Below are positions 15,395 to 23,290 of a DNA stretch of 38,514 nucleotides, in pieces. Every line of letters begins with the position of its first letter. The first letter of the stretch is position 1. Under the pieces are notes generated by a model that worked only from the letters and a program-made list of their open reading frames with translations, did not search any database and was not told the DNA's origin. Origin of the DNA: Streptomyces sp. SID9727 (lineage in GTDB: Bacteria > Actinomycetota > Actinomycetes > Streptomycetales > Streptomycetaceae). The translations under genes and the position numbers were made by a program. The DNA lies in the NCBI RefSeq assembly GCF_010550605.1, contig NZ_JAAGNI010000225.1:1-38514 (forward strand), given 5' to 3'.

Positions 15395-15565
15395 TGGCCC
15401 CGCCCCGCACGTCGACCGCCGTGAGTGGCCTCACCTGCTCCTCGCCCCTGCGCACGGGCCGGTCCAGGGGCAAGCCCAGGCCCCCAGGCAACACGCACGT
15501 ACTGACGCGCACAGCGAGGAAATGACCTGCCCCGTAACGAAGTTCGGCCGACTACGGTGGCCCGC

Positions 15566-16489
15566 ATGACCGACGCCGACGCCCGAGCCGACCTGACCCC
15601 CGACCTGATCCGCGCCCTCCTCCGCGACCAGCACCCCGATCTCGCCGAACTCCCCCTGGAGCTGGGCGCACGCGGGTGGGACAACCAGGTGTGGCGGCTG
15701 GGGGACGAGCTCGCCGTGCGGTTGCCGTGGGCAACCGAGTCCGCAGACGAGTTGTTGCTCAAGGAGCACGCCTGGGTCCCCGTGCTGGCCCCGGACCTCC
15801 CGTTGCCCGTGCCCGTGCCGCAGCGCCTCGGCGCACCCTCCGAACGTTTCCCGCGGCCCTGGCTGGTCACCACGTGGGTGTCCGGGGAACCGGCCGACCG
15901 GGTTCCGCCGACCCGGGCCGAGGACGCGGCCGACACGTTGGCCCGGTTCCTCGGCGCTCTGCACCGGCCCGCCCCGGCCGAGGCGCCCGCCGGGCGGGGG
16001 CGCGGCGGGCCGTTGAGGCCGTACGGGGAGCACTTCGGGCAGGCGCTCGCCGCCGTCACCGGGAAGGGGCTGGTCGCCGATCCTGACTCGGTCCGCCTCG
16101 TCTGGGAGGACGCGGTCGCCGCTCCCGACTGGCAGGGGCCCGCGCTGTGGCTCCACGGCGATCTGCATCCCGCCAACGTGCTGACGGCCAACGGCACGTT
16201 CTGCGGGGTCATCGACTTCGGTGACCTCTTCGCGGGCGACCCGGCCTGCGACCTCGCCGCCGCCTGGATCCTGCTCCCGGACGGCGCCGCCGACCGCTTC
16301 TACGCCGCCTGTCGGCCCGCCCCGGACGTGGCGACTCTTCGCCGCGCCCGGGGGTGGGCGGTCCTGCGCGCGCTGAGCGGACTGCTCATCGCGGACGATG
16401 GCGACCGGGGGCTCCCCAACGGCAAGTCGACGTGGGGGCCGCCCGCTCGGAGGTCACTGGAGCGTCTGGTCGCGTCCCTGGGGCAGTGA
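15566..16489 (+). CDS. Aminoglycoside phosphotransferase-family kinase
   Basis: A 307-aa APH-domain (PF01636-type) protein. The N-lobe has LELGARGWDNQVWRLGD and LAVRLPW (nucleotide-binding region), with a connecting WLVTTWVSGEP. The catalytic loop LHGDLHPANVL (Asp base, Asn) is at about 202-212 and the metal-binding DFGDLFAGDPACDLA follows. All kinase residues are present. Such proteins phosphorylate antibiotics, choline-like compounds or unknown metabolites; the substrate cannot be assigned. The ATG at 15566 begins TDADARADLTPD; a GTG 9 nt upstream is possible. It is a monocistronic-looking gene directly after CRISPR array 3 and unrelated in sequence type to the APH(6)-like gene at 8192-9208. 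Confidence 0.88.
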   Translation: MTDADARADLTPDLIRALLRDQHPDLAELPLELGARGWDNQVWRLGDELAVRLPWATESADELLLKEHAWVPVLAPDLPLPVPVPQRLGAPSERFPRPWLVTTWVSGEPADRVPPTRAEDAADTLARFLGALHRPAPAEAPAGRGRGGPLRPYGEHFGQALAAVTGKGLVADPDSVRLVWEDAVAAPDWQGPALWLHGDLHPANVLTANGTFCGVIDFGDLFAGDPACDLAAAWILLPDGAADRFYAACRPAPDVATLRRARGWAVLRALSGLLIADDGDRGLPNGKSTWGPPARRSLERLVASLGQ

Positions 16490-16999
16490 CGCGACCGGCT
16501 TGCGCTGCGGAGCCCGTAAAAAATCCGTGAGTTGGGGATTCGCGCGTCTTCGTGCGGAAGCCGCCGCTGTGCTGCCTCCGAGCTGTCCCCGCCCGAGTGC
16601 CTTGAACGTGACCGCCACCCGGCGTGCGTGGCGGCGGATCAGGTTGCCGTTGACGACGTGCTCGCATGCGGGTTCCGCCCCCCCGGCGACCACTACGTCC
16701 CTGGGCCGTTGGGTGGGCGCCGCTACGGGCGTGGGCTCGGTGGACTTGTCGGCCCCGGCCGGGGGTAGGACCGCGTCGATGCCATGCTCCCGAAACGCGC
16801 GAGCTCCCCTTCGAGCGCTGCCCGTAGCGCGTCTCCGCCGGCCTCCGGGCATCGCTTGCGGTTCGTAGCCCACGACAGGTGCGGAGGCATGCGGCCGGCT
16901 TACGGCGGGCGGCGCCGAGTAGCGTTGTCGCGGCAACGAGGCGCAGCGCCCGGGCCCGCCCACGCGAGACCCGGCCTGGCGGAACGGGGGCCGGGCAGC
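16490..16999. other. Gene-poor 510-bp stretch, possible transposase relic
   Basis: No convincing intact gene is seen on either strand; overlapping open frames lack family motifs and consistent codon use. On the minus strand, residues FREHGIDAVLP (near 16795-16763) followed about 45 codons later by VVNGNLIRRHARR and VAVTFKALG faintly resemble the end of an IS5-type DDE transposase, where GI-x-AVIP and a VExxxNRLK element occur at similar spacing. Catalytic residues are not recognisable, so at best this is a decayed fragment. Confidence 0.25.
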
Positions 17000-17194
17000 A
17001 TGGCCGAGGACGACTGGAACGACGACACCGCCTACGACGACGCCGTCCGGCGCGCGCGGCGTGCGACGCGGGTCGGCTGGACGGCGATCACCGGCACGTT
17101 GACGACGCTGGGCTGCGCCGCGGTGGTGGTCACCGGGGCGTGCCTGGTGGCGGTCTTCGCGTGCGCGTACCTCGTCGTGTCGGTGAACCGCTAG
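17000..17194 (+). CDS. Small membrane protein (64 aa)
   Basis: The acidic N-terminus MAEDDWNDDTAYDDAVRRAR precedes a single long hydrophobic stretch (about 28-62, TLTTLGCAAVVVTGACLVAV and onward). This is a typical actinobacterial small single-span membrane protein of unknown role. The ATG at 17000 has a G-rich ribosome-binding-like stretch upstream. The open frame continues upstream, but in sequence without coding character. No function can be inferred. Confidence 0.6.
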   Translation: MAEDDWNDDTAYDDAVRRARRATRVGWTAITGTLTTLGCAAVVVTGACLVAVFACAYLVVSVNR

Positions 17195-17201
17195 CCCGCG
17201 C

Positions 17202-17390
17202 TCAGCCCCCGTACGGACCCATGTTCTGGTTCTGCACGTGCCTGTGCGCCAGGGCCTGCGCCTGCCCCTGCTCAGCCGCCCCGCGCTCGTGCGCCCCGCG
17301 CTCGCCCGAGCCGCCGCGCATCCGCAGGGCTACGAGGCACGCGGCGCTAATCACGCCGAGACCGACCACGACACCGATGAAGACAGCCAT
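17202..17390 (-). CDS. Small single-span membrane protein (62 aa)
   Basis: MAVFIGVVVGLGVISAACLV forms one transmembrane helix at the extreme N-terminus. It is followed by a hydrophilic Gly/Glu/Gln/His-rich cytoplasmic tail ending QNQNMGPYGG. The ATG at 17390 has a GGGGGG stretch about 5 nt upstream and starts the helix. It is convergent with the 64-aa membrane protein, with 7 bp between stops. It resembles short Streptomyces membrane proteins of unknown function; a confident family name is not possible. Confidence 0.6.
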   Translation of the reverse strand: MAVFIGVVVGLGVISAACLVALRMRGGSGERGAHERGAAEQGQAQALAHRHVQNQNMGPYGG

Positions 17391-17511
17391 GAGTTCCCCC
17401 CACTCTGACGAAGGGGCCACGGCCTGCGCCCCCCACTGCTGGTACCCATGGTTGCTTGTGGAGCGTTAGAGAGGAAGCGGGATCGCGCCCGGATCGGGCG
17501 GGGCGGCCCGC

Positions 17512-18068
17512 TCAGGCGGTGCCGGCGGGTCCGGCAAGGGCGGCGGCGAAGGACGTCAGGGCGGCGAAATCGTCGTCCCTCAGCCCGATCCGCGGATTGA
17601 CGTGGTGGAGGAGCGCCGGGGCCGGGTGGTGGGCGCTGACGTGTGCGTGGTCGGCGTCGCTCTGTTCGTCGTCCACCCAGGCGAACGGCCGCCCGCCGGC
17701 GTACGCGAGCAACGCCTCGCACTCCAGTGCACCCCGTCGGGGCGCTCGCGGAACAGGCCGTCCCCGAAGTCGACGAACGGCAGCTCGGGCAGGCCCAGGA
17801 CGGGCCCGATCCAGGTGTTCGCGTCGTTCATCCAGGTGGTGGCCCAGCACAACTCGTACCCGAGCGCCGAGAGCGCCACGCCGTGGGCCGGGTTGAGCCA
17901 CACCCGCAACGGCTTCGCGGAGGAGCGGAGCAGGCCGTGCCCCGGAGCGCCAGGACCGCCCCGAGGGACGCGGATGGTGGTGTAGCCCGCCGGGCGTCGT
18001 TCGGGCGGTGCGGCGTACGGGTTCAGCGGTCCGTCGACGTCCAGGAAGAGAAGGGGCCGGGCCGCCAT
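17512..18068 (-). pseudogene. HAD-like hydrolase gene disrupted by a frameshift
   Basis: The first part (18068 to about 17725) encodes MAARPLLFLDVDGPLNPYAA, with the HAD nucleophile motif D10-x-D12, and continues through ELCWATTWMNDANTWIGPVL and FVDFGDGLFRERPDGVHW. After HW the frame turns into low-quality sequence, while the next frame picks up ALLAYAGGRPFAWVDDEQSD (HAD motif IV acidic residues) and continues to a natural end AALAGPAGTA at 17512. Together the two frames make one continuous protein of about 185 residues of the actinobacterial HAD type (similar to HAD domains of RNA-repair-associated proteins). The simplest explanation is a 1-base loss around 17721-17726. It could be a real pseudogene or an assembly error. 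Confidence 0.8.
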
Positions 18069-18234
18069 GGGACTCCCTCGGATGCGCGCGGGGGTGCGTG
18101 GCGTGAGCGTATCGCCCGCGCGCGGAGCCCTTTGGCCGCCCGCCCGGTCGGGGCCGCACGCTCGGGCCAGGAGCGAGAACGGCACGGGCCTGGCCGGCGC
18201 GTGTGACGTAGGCCACGGCCTGCGGCTGGCGGAG

Positions 18235-19047
18235 TCACCGCGAGGCGCGCATCGCAGCTGACAAGACGAAGGTCACGTCCTCGTGCCGGCCGGCGTCACC
18301 CAAGGCTGCAGCCACGTTCAACACCGCCTGGCGGTCGGTGCGTTCGGCGAGGTTGATCAGAATCGTCTCGGCGGCGTCGTGCAAGCCAGCGGTACGGCAC
18401 GACGTGACGGCCCTGACGATGTCGGCGGCGGCGTAGGACATGCCCGCCTGCCAGAGCAGAAAGCCAGCATCGTGTTTTCGGCCAGCAGCAAGGTATCCAG
18501 CCACCAGTCTCGTCTCCGGCCAGCTGAGTTCCGCGGCATCTGCGGGGTGCCGGTCCCCCTGGGGCAGGGGGACCGGCACCCCGCTCGGCTTCGGCGGCAG
18601 AGCAATCTCGCGCCGCAGGGCGCGGCGGCGCAGGCGTCGCGCCCGCGCCAGCCCGGGGTTTCCGACGACGGGCGAAGCCGGCTGCTCCTGTCCGGAGTCC
18701 CCGGAGGCTGTCGGATAACCGACCGCGCAGCACGCGCAGTGCTTCTTCTTGGCGTGGACGCGGAGTTCGAAGAGCGTGTCCAGCGTGTGGGGCAGCGGCC
18801 CCCGCCCCGCCGCCGAGGCGTCCTTCTCCACCACCGCGTAGAAGTCCCGCAGAAGCGCTATGTCCGGGATGCGGCCACCGTTTAGGTGGTTTGAGAGAGT
18901 TGTCGGTTCCTGGTGGGCGTCCCTCGCGATGTCCGCCTGGGTGCGAGGGCTGCATTCCCGGATCTCGCGCAGCGCTGCCACCAGGGCTCGGTGGGCGGCG
19001 GTGGTCCGGGACGGCAGCTCTTTCCAGGACTTGCGATTGCGAGTCAC
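18235..19047 (-). CDS. Helix-turn-helix regulator with helical C-terminal domain
   Basis: A 270-aa protein. The N-terminal XRE-like HTH (about 15-75) includes CSPRTQADIARDAHQEPTTL and SNHLNGGRIPDIALLRDFYA. A short Cys/His-rich patch HAKKKHCACC follows, then a Pro/Arg-rich linker. A TPR-like helical domain (about 185-270) includes TRLVAGYLAAGRKHDAGFLL and AAETILINLAERTDRQAVL. This architecture is common among Streptomyces-specific regulators of unknown target. The GTG at 19047 has GGAAGG 5 nt upstream. The linker coding region contains a 19-bp perfect inverted repeat (18542-18584). It is divergent from the restriction island's first gene and could regulate it; that is inference from position only. 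Confidence 0.75.
   Translation of the reverse strand: MTRNRKSWKELPSRTTAAHRALVAALREIRECSPRTQADIARDAHQEPTTLSNHLNGGRIPDIALLRDFYAVVEKDASAAGRGPLPHTLDTLFELRVHAKKKHCACCAVGYPTASGDSGQEQPASPVVGNPGLARARRLRRRALRREIALPPKPSGVPVPLPQGDRHPADAAELSWPETRLVAGYLAAGRKHDAGFLLWQAGMSYAAADIVRAVTSCRTAGLHDAAETILINLAERTDRQAVLNVAAALGDAGRHEDVTFVLSAAMRASR
18542..18584. repeat. 19-bp perfect inverted repeat inside the HTH regulator gene
   Basis: The arms 18542-18560 (GCGGGGTGCCGGTCCCCCT) and 18566-18584 are exact reverse complements around the 5-nt loop GGGGC. As RNA this would be a very stable hairpin in the middle of the coding sequence, in the codons for the Pro-rich linker (VPVPLPQGD). Confidence 0.9.
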
Positions 19048-19061
19048 GCACACCTTCCGAT

Positions 19062-19088
19062 CATTTAGCGATGGCAGAGGGGCGTCAA
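19062..19088 (-). promoter_or_regulatory. Candidate promoter of the HTH regulator
   Basis: On the minus strand TTGACG (19088-19083) and TAAATG (19067-19062) are separated by 15 bp, a short spacing, just upstream of the GGAAGG ribosome-binding site. Assigned by eye only. Confidence 0.3.
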
Positions 19089-19263
19089 TTGTGTCTGAAG
19101 CAGCGGCTTTTCGGGAAGGCGTGGATGTTTTCCGTAACCCCTCGAAACCTTGCGGAAGCTGGTGTGGCAGCCTCCGGGCGGTCACAGTGGTGATGCCCGG
19201 ATGGGGCGCCAGCTACCGGCGTCCATACGGATCGCTATGCACCTGACGAAAAGGGGGCCCTGG

Positions 19264-19947
19264 ATGACTCTGCCGTCGTGGCAGGACGAAAAGCTCGGAA
19301 CGATGAAGCGCGCCGCGCTCTGGCTGCTGACCGTCGTAGGGGAGGGCAACGTCTTCACCAAGGAGGACGTCAAGAACGCCTTCCCTGGAATCACCCAGGC
19401 GGATCGCCGTGTACGTGACCTGCGTGGCTACGGGTGGCAGATCGTGACCCACAGGGAGGACCCCGGCCTGGGCCAGAGTGAACAGCGGTTCGTCGGGCAG
19501 GGCCAGCCTGTCTGGGAGCCCGGCAAGGCCACCAAGGACAGCACGTCCCTTACGGATACCCAGCGCCGGAAGATTCTCGCCCGCGACGGCAACCGCTGCC
19601 GGTCCTGCGGGATTACGCCGGGACAGGCGTACGCCGGCACTTTCGAGACCGCCCAGCTCGACATCGCGCGGCGCAAGGTGAAGCTGCCCACCGGCGCCTC
19701 GGTGGTCCAGCCGATCGCGGAATGCCACCGCTGCCGGGTGGGGGGCCGCTTCCAGGAGGCCGACCTGAAGGCTGTGCTGGAGGACATCACCAAGCTCGGC
19801 GGACTGCAGCGGCAGACGCTCGCAGCGTGGGTCGCCGCCGACGAACGCGAGTTCAGCCCCGTGGAACGCGCCTGGTCCGACTTCCGTACGCTGCCGGCGG
19901 ACTCCCGCGACGAGGTCCGTAAGGCCCTTGGGCTCCCGCCCGTCTGA
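19264..19947 (+). CDS. HNH-like/zinc-ribbon protein, first gene of the restriction island
   Basis: A 227-aa protein. The N-terminal part (about 10-90) looks like a winged helix (MKRAALWLLTVVGEGNVFTK, then DVKNAFPGITQADRRVRDLR). The central part (about 102-165) has the start of an HNH fold, RRKILARDGNRCRSCGI, and a second Cys pair in ECHRCRVGG, giving CxxC...CxxC zinc ligands. Between them the expected His-Asn catalytic pair is not obvious (ETAQLDIARRK where DHI is usual), so it may be a diverged nuclease or only a DNA-binding zinc domain. The ATG at 19264 follows AGGGGG by 6 nt; the ATG at 19237 is an alternative. A strong hairpin separates it from the ParB-like gene downstream on the same strand. 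Presumed specificity or nuclease component of the island. Confidence 0.7.
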   Translation: MTLPSWQDEKLGTMKRAALWLLTVVGEGNVFTKEDVKNAFPGITQADRRVRDLRGYGWQIVTHREDPGLGQSEQRFVGQGQPVWEPGKATKDSTSLTDTQRRKILARDGNRCRSCGITPGQAYAGTFETAQLDIARRKVKLPTGASVVQPIAECHRCRVGGRFQEADLKAVLEDITKLGGLQRQTLAAWVAADEREFSPVERAWSDFRTLPADSRDEVRKALGLPPV

Positions 19948-19954
19948 GACCGGC

Positions 19955-20006
19955 TCTCAGCTCATGGCGGGGCCGCCGGGGCCGGCGACCCCGCCATGAG
20001 CTGAGA
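19955..20006 (+). terminator. Hairpin with 18-bp perfect arms between the HNH-like and ParB-like genes
   Basis: The arms 19955-19972 (TCTCAGCTCATGGCGGGG) and 19989-20006 are exact reverse complements. The 16-nt loop is itself GC-rich. It starts 8 bp after the HNH-like stop and ends 30 bp before the ParB-like start, with the AGGAGGAG ribosome-binding site just after it. It may be a terminator or attenuator that lowers expression of the downstream genes, or an mRNA-stabilising hairpin. Confidence 0.75.
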
Positions 20007-20036
20007 TGAACCTTTCAAGTAGGAGGAGAACGGACC

Positions 20037-21458
20037 GTGAGCAACAACGCCGGGGACTTCGGACTGCCGCCGCATGCCACCAAGAACAAGGACGTCGTCG
20101 AGCAGCGTCTCCGGGACTTGGCAGCAGGGGGCGGGCTGCAGGAGACGCTGACCATCGAGTGGCGGACGAAGCCACAGGTGGTGCAGGTCATCGATATGCC
20201 GGTGGATTCGCTCTACTACAACCCGGGAACGCACCGCATCCGCGCCCAGCGGAGCTACGACGCCCGCTTGGACCGCCGGCTAGACGAAGACGCATGGAGC
20301 GACGAGAGCCAGGACTACCTGGATTTCCTCCTCAAGGCCGAGCCTTCAGACCCCTCGAAGCGTGACAAGGACTTCGACGCGCTGAAGCAGAGCCTCGAAG
20401 AATTCCGGCAGAACGAACCGGGGCTGATTACTCGCGAGGGCATTCTGGTCAACGGCAACACCAGAGCGGCGGCGCTCCGCGAACTCGGCGTGCCTGAGAT
20501 CCGGGTGGCCGTCCTGCCCGACTCCTGCACGTGGGCCGACATCAACCGGGTCGAGCTCTCCCTTCAGTTGCGCCACGACACGCGACGGCCCTACTCGTAC
20601 ATCAACCGGCTGCTCACCATCGACGAGCAGGTGGAGGCCGGCCGCCCGCTGAAGGAGGTCGCCCGTGACTTCCGCATCCGGGAGTCGACGGCTGAGCAGG
20701 ACCTGTGGGTGCTTTCCTGCCTCAGGGACCTGAGCGACAGGTCGGCGGCCGAGGGCGTACAGCTCCGGCTGCTCGACTTTGAGGATGCGCAGGAGCGGCT
20801 TCGCGAGGTGCATCGCGCCTTCGCCAAGGAGTCCAAGTCTGATGTGCAGAAGGCAGAGCTGCTGAAGGAGAACCGTCTTGCGGCCATCGTGATGAACTTC
20901 TCCAAGACCGACCTCCGTCTGATCGAATCAGACTTCCGGAACAGGTATCTGGAGCACCGGCTGCCGGAAGAGCTGAAGCCCGTTCCCGCAGCGGCCACCG
21001 GCCGCGTCATTCCCGGCATCAACCGGGCGGTGAGAACCGAAGCTCCGCAGGTCGCCGCCGCCCGGGCGTTCACTGATTCCGTACTTCGCGCCAAGGCGGT
21101 GGTCCGCGCCAAGGAGAAGGTCCCCGCGGCTCAGGTGGAGGCGGCGTCCTCTGTCTTCGACGCCGCACACAAGGCCGTGGAGGCCGCGCTTGAGCCCGCC
21201 GGCAAGGACGCTCGCGTGCGCAAGCGGAAGCAGGCTGCCCCCGACCGCCTCAACGACGCCTGCCAGGACATCGAACAGTGCATCACCGACATGGTGCTGG
21301 CGAGCGGGGCCCGCAGCCTGGACGAGGAGGCACTGGACGAGGCGGTGCTCAAGCTCAAGGCCACACTGAAGAAGCTGGCCCAGGCCACGGCTCAGACCAT
21401 CGAGATGCCCGGTGAGGGCGTCGAGTGGCTGCGCGAGGCTGTGCGGCAGGAGCCCTAA
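20037..21458 (+). CDS. ParB-like nuclease/partition-fold protein of the restriction island
   Basis: A 473-aa protein. About residues 50-165 resemble the ParB/sulfiredoxin N-terminal domain: IDMPVDSLYYNPGTHRIRAQ, LKQSLEEFRQNEPGLITREG, then ILVNGNTRAAALRELGVPEI, the nucleotide-binding GNTR box. About 180-240 (RRPYSYINRLLTIDEQVEAG, VARDFRIRESTAEQD) looks like the ParB HTH region. The long C-terminal half is helical and coiled-coil-like. ParB-fold proteins bind CTP or act as nucleases or specificity factors; which applies here is unknown. The GTG at 20037 has a strong AGGAGGAG. Its TAA overlaps the ATG of the helicase gene (TAATG), so the two are translationally coupled and probably work together. 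It is too far from oriC-type context to be the chromosomal ParB, and no ParA is present. Confidence 0.8.
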   Translation: MSNNAGDFGLPPHATKNKDVVEQRLRDLAAGGGLQETLTIEWRTKPQVVQVIDMPVDSLYYNPGTHRIRAQRSYDARLDRRLDEDAWSDESQDYLDFLLKAEPSDPSKRDKDFDALKQSLEEFRQNEPGLITREGILVNGNTRAAALRELGVPEIRVAVLPDSCTWADINRVELSLQLRHDTRRPYSYINRLLTIDEQVEAGRPLKEVARDFRIRESTAEQDLWVLSCLRDLSDRSAAEGVQLRLLDFEDAQERLREVHRAFAKESKSDVQKAELLKENRLAAIVMNFSKTDLRLIESDFRNRYLEHRLPEELKPVPAAATGRVIPGINRAVRTEAPQVAAARAFTDSVLRAKAVVRAKEKVPAAQVEAASSVFDAAHKAVEAALEPAGKDARVRKRKQAAPDRLNDACQDIEQCITDMVLASGARSLDEEALDEAVLKLKATLKKLAQATAQTIEMPGEGVEWLREAVRQEP

Positions 21459-23290
21459 TGACCATGGTGACTGACGAACCGTCCCTGCATATCGGCTTCG
21501 ACGTCACGCGGACCAAGGCCCTCCTGCGTGTCGCCGAGCCTTACCGCAGCGATCTGACGCGGCTCTCGGCCAGGTTCCCCGGTGGCAGCCCGCGCGGACG
21601 TCTCGCCCTGGAGCTGGATCTCGATGACTTCCTGGTCGGCATCGACGCTCTGGCGGACTGGCCCCACCCCGAGACAGTGGCCTGGTCGGACGAACTCAGC
21701 GCCTTGGTCGGGGAGGTGCTCGATGACGCCGACCGCGCCGAGGAGCAGCTCCGCTCGCCTCAGACGGCCGGGACCTGGGACGACAGCGCTGTGGAGGCAG
21801 CGCTCGGGGATGACTGGCGCGCTGCCCTTACGGAGTTCCAGCTTCGTGACCTCGCACGGCTGCTGTCCCTTCGGCATGGCGCCAACTTCAGCGTCCCCGG
21901 CGCCGGGAAGACCCGCGTCGGCCTGGCGGTGTATGCGGCGATGCGCGAGCGTGGCGACGTGCGCAGACTGCTGGTGGTCAGCCCCAAGTCAGCCTATGAG
22001 TCGTGGCTTTCGGAGAGTGTGCTCTGCTTCAGAGATCCACCGCGGACGGCCGTCATGGGGAAGGGGCCTGACCACAGGGCCGACATCATGATCGTCAACT
22101 ACGAGCGTCTTGACCGGTCGCTCGCGGCCCTGGCGGACTGGCTGCAGGGCACGCCATCCATGATCATCTTGGATGAGGCGCACCGGATGAAGCTTGGGGC
22201 GCGGGGAACGTACGGCAGCGCCTGCATGGCGCTCGGCCCGCTCGCCCGCCGACGCCTCATCCTTACCGGCACCCCGGCCCCGAACGGGGCCCGGGACCTG
22301 GAGAATCTGCTGTCCTTCGTCTGGCCTGGTCATGGGCGCAGGGTGGTGACGCAGGCGGTCGAGGGCGGTGATCTCGCGTACGCGAGTTCCGTGCTGCGGC
22401 CCTTGTTCACCCGGACGACGAAGAAGGAGCTGGGGCTTCCTCCCTTTGAGACACGGATCCGCCGCCTGAAGATGCCGGCGCTGCACCGGGAGGTGTACGA
22501 CGCCCTGGTGGGCCGGTTCACTGCGCGGGCGGAAGCCTCACGTGATGAATTTGATGCCCTGGGCAAGGCGATGCTCCGGCTTCTGATGGCGGCCACCAGT
22601 CCCGCGCTGCTTATCGAAGGCGAGAGTCGCTACGAGCCTCTGGTTTATCAGGTTCCACCGCTCGAAGTGCCCGAGGGTGAATCCCTGTACGCGCTCTTGC
22701 GTAATCTGCCCGCTCACGAGCTGTCTCCGAAGTACAAGGAGGCCCTCAATATCGTTGCGACGAATGCGGCGATGGGGCGTAAAACCCTTGTGTGGACGAC
22801 CTTTGTCCGCAGCATCACCACCTTGGAGGGCCTGTTCAGCGGGTACCAGCCGGCGGTTGTCCACGGTGGCACCCCGGACCGGGACGAGCAGATCAGGCGG
22901 TTCCGCGAGGATCCCGACTGCCACGTTCTCCTGTCCAACCCGGCCACTCTCGGTGAGGGCATCAGCCTTCACCACGTTTGTCATGACGCCGTGTACGTAG
23001 ACCGTGACTTCATGGCCGGACGTTTTCTGCAGAGCCTGGACCGCATCCACCGTCTTGGACTGGCCCCCGGAACCCAGACGCGCGTCACCGTGCTCGCGGT
23101 CGAAGGCACGATCGATGAGGTGGTTGCCATGCGGCTTGAGGAGAAACTCGAATTCATGGGGCGCATCCTGGACGACCCCGCCGTCCAGCAGTTGGCTGAC
23201 CTGGAAGACGAGCCATCCGGTGCGGCTGGGATGGACATGGCCGACGTCCGCGCTCTGCTGAATCACGTCAGTGCTGTTGCCGCCCACTGA
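21458..23290 (+). CDS. SNF2-type superfamily 2 helicase/translocase
   Basis: A 610-aa SF2 ATPase. A 130-residue N-terminal region of no known domain is followed by motif I NFSVPGAGKT (K151), motif Ia VVSPKSAYESW, motif II ILDEAH (238-241), motif III LTGTPAPNG, then the second RecA lobe with VVHGGTPDRDEQIRRF, motif V NPATLGEGISLHHV and motif VI QSLDRIHRLG. All helicase motifs are complete, so it should be an active DNA translocase, as found in many restriction and phage-defence systems. The ATG at 21458 overlaps the ParB-like stop. Its 3' end overlaps the next gene by 20 bp. The strict coupling points to a ParB-like/SNF2/DUF3883 complex. Confidence 0.9.
   Translation: MTMVTDEPSLHIGFDVTRTKALLRVAEPYRSDLTRLSARFPGGSPRGRLALELDLDDFLVGIDALADWPHPETVAWSDELSALVGEVLDDADRAEEQLRSPQTAGTWDDSAVEAALGDDWRAALTEFQLRDLARLLSLRHGANFSVPGAGKTRVGLAVYAAMRERGDVRRLLVVSPKSAYESWLSESVLCFRDPPRTAVMGKGPDHRADIMIVNYERLDRSLAALADWLQGTPSMIILDEAHRMKLGARGTYGSACMALGPLARRRLILTGTPAPNGARDLENLLSFVWPGHGRRVVTQAVEGGDLAYASSVLRPLFTRTTKKELGLPPFETRIRRLKMPALHREVYDALVGRFTARAEASRDEFDALGKAMLRLLMAATSPALLIEGESRYEPLVYQVPPLEVPEGESLYALLRNLPAHELSPKYKEALNIVATNAAMGRKTLVWTTFVRSITTLEGLFSGYQPAVVHGGTPDRDEQIRRFREDPDCHVLLSNPATLGEGISLHHVCHDAVYVDRDFMAGRFLQSLDRIHRLGLAPGTQTRVTVLAVEGTIDEVVAMRLEEKLEFMGRILDDPAVQQLADLEDEPSGAAGMDMADVRALLNHVSAVAAH

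Noticed and set aside
10776..15512. Several long open frames across the CRISPR arrays with repeated SPRVRGWS-, PSPHARGA- or ACGDGP-type peptides
   Set aside because: They are translations of the CRISPR repeats in different frames; they have no start context or family similarity and exist on both strands.
20037..21458. Chromosome-partitioning ParB
   Set aside because: No ParA partner, no parS-like sites nearby, and it is coupled to a helicase and nuclease gene; the C-terminal half is not that of chromosomal ParB.
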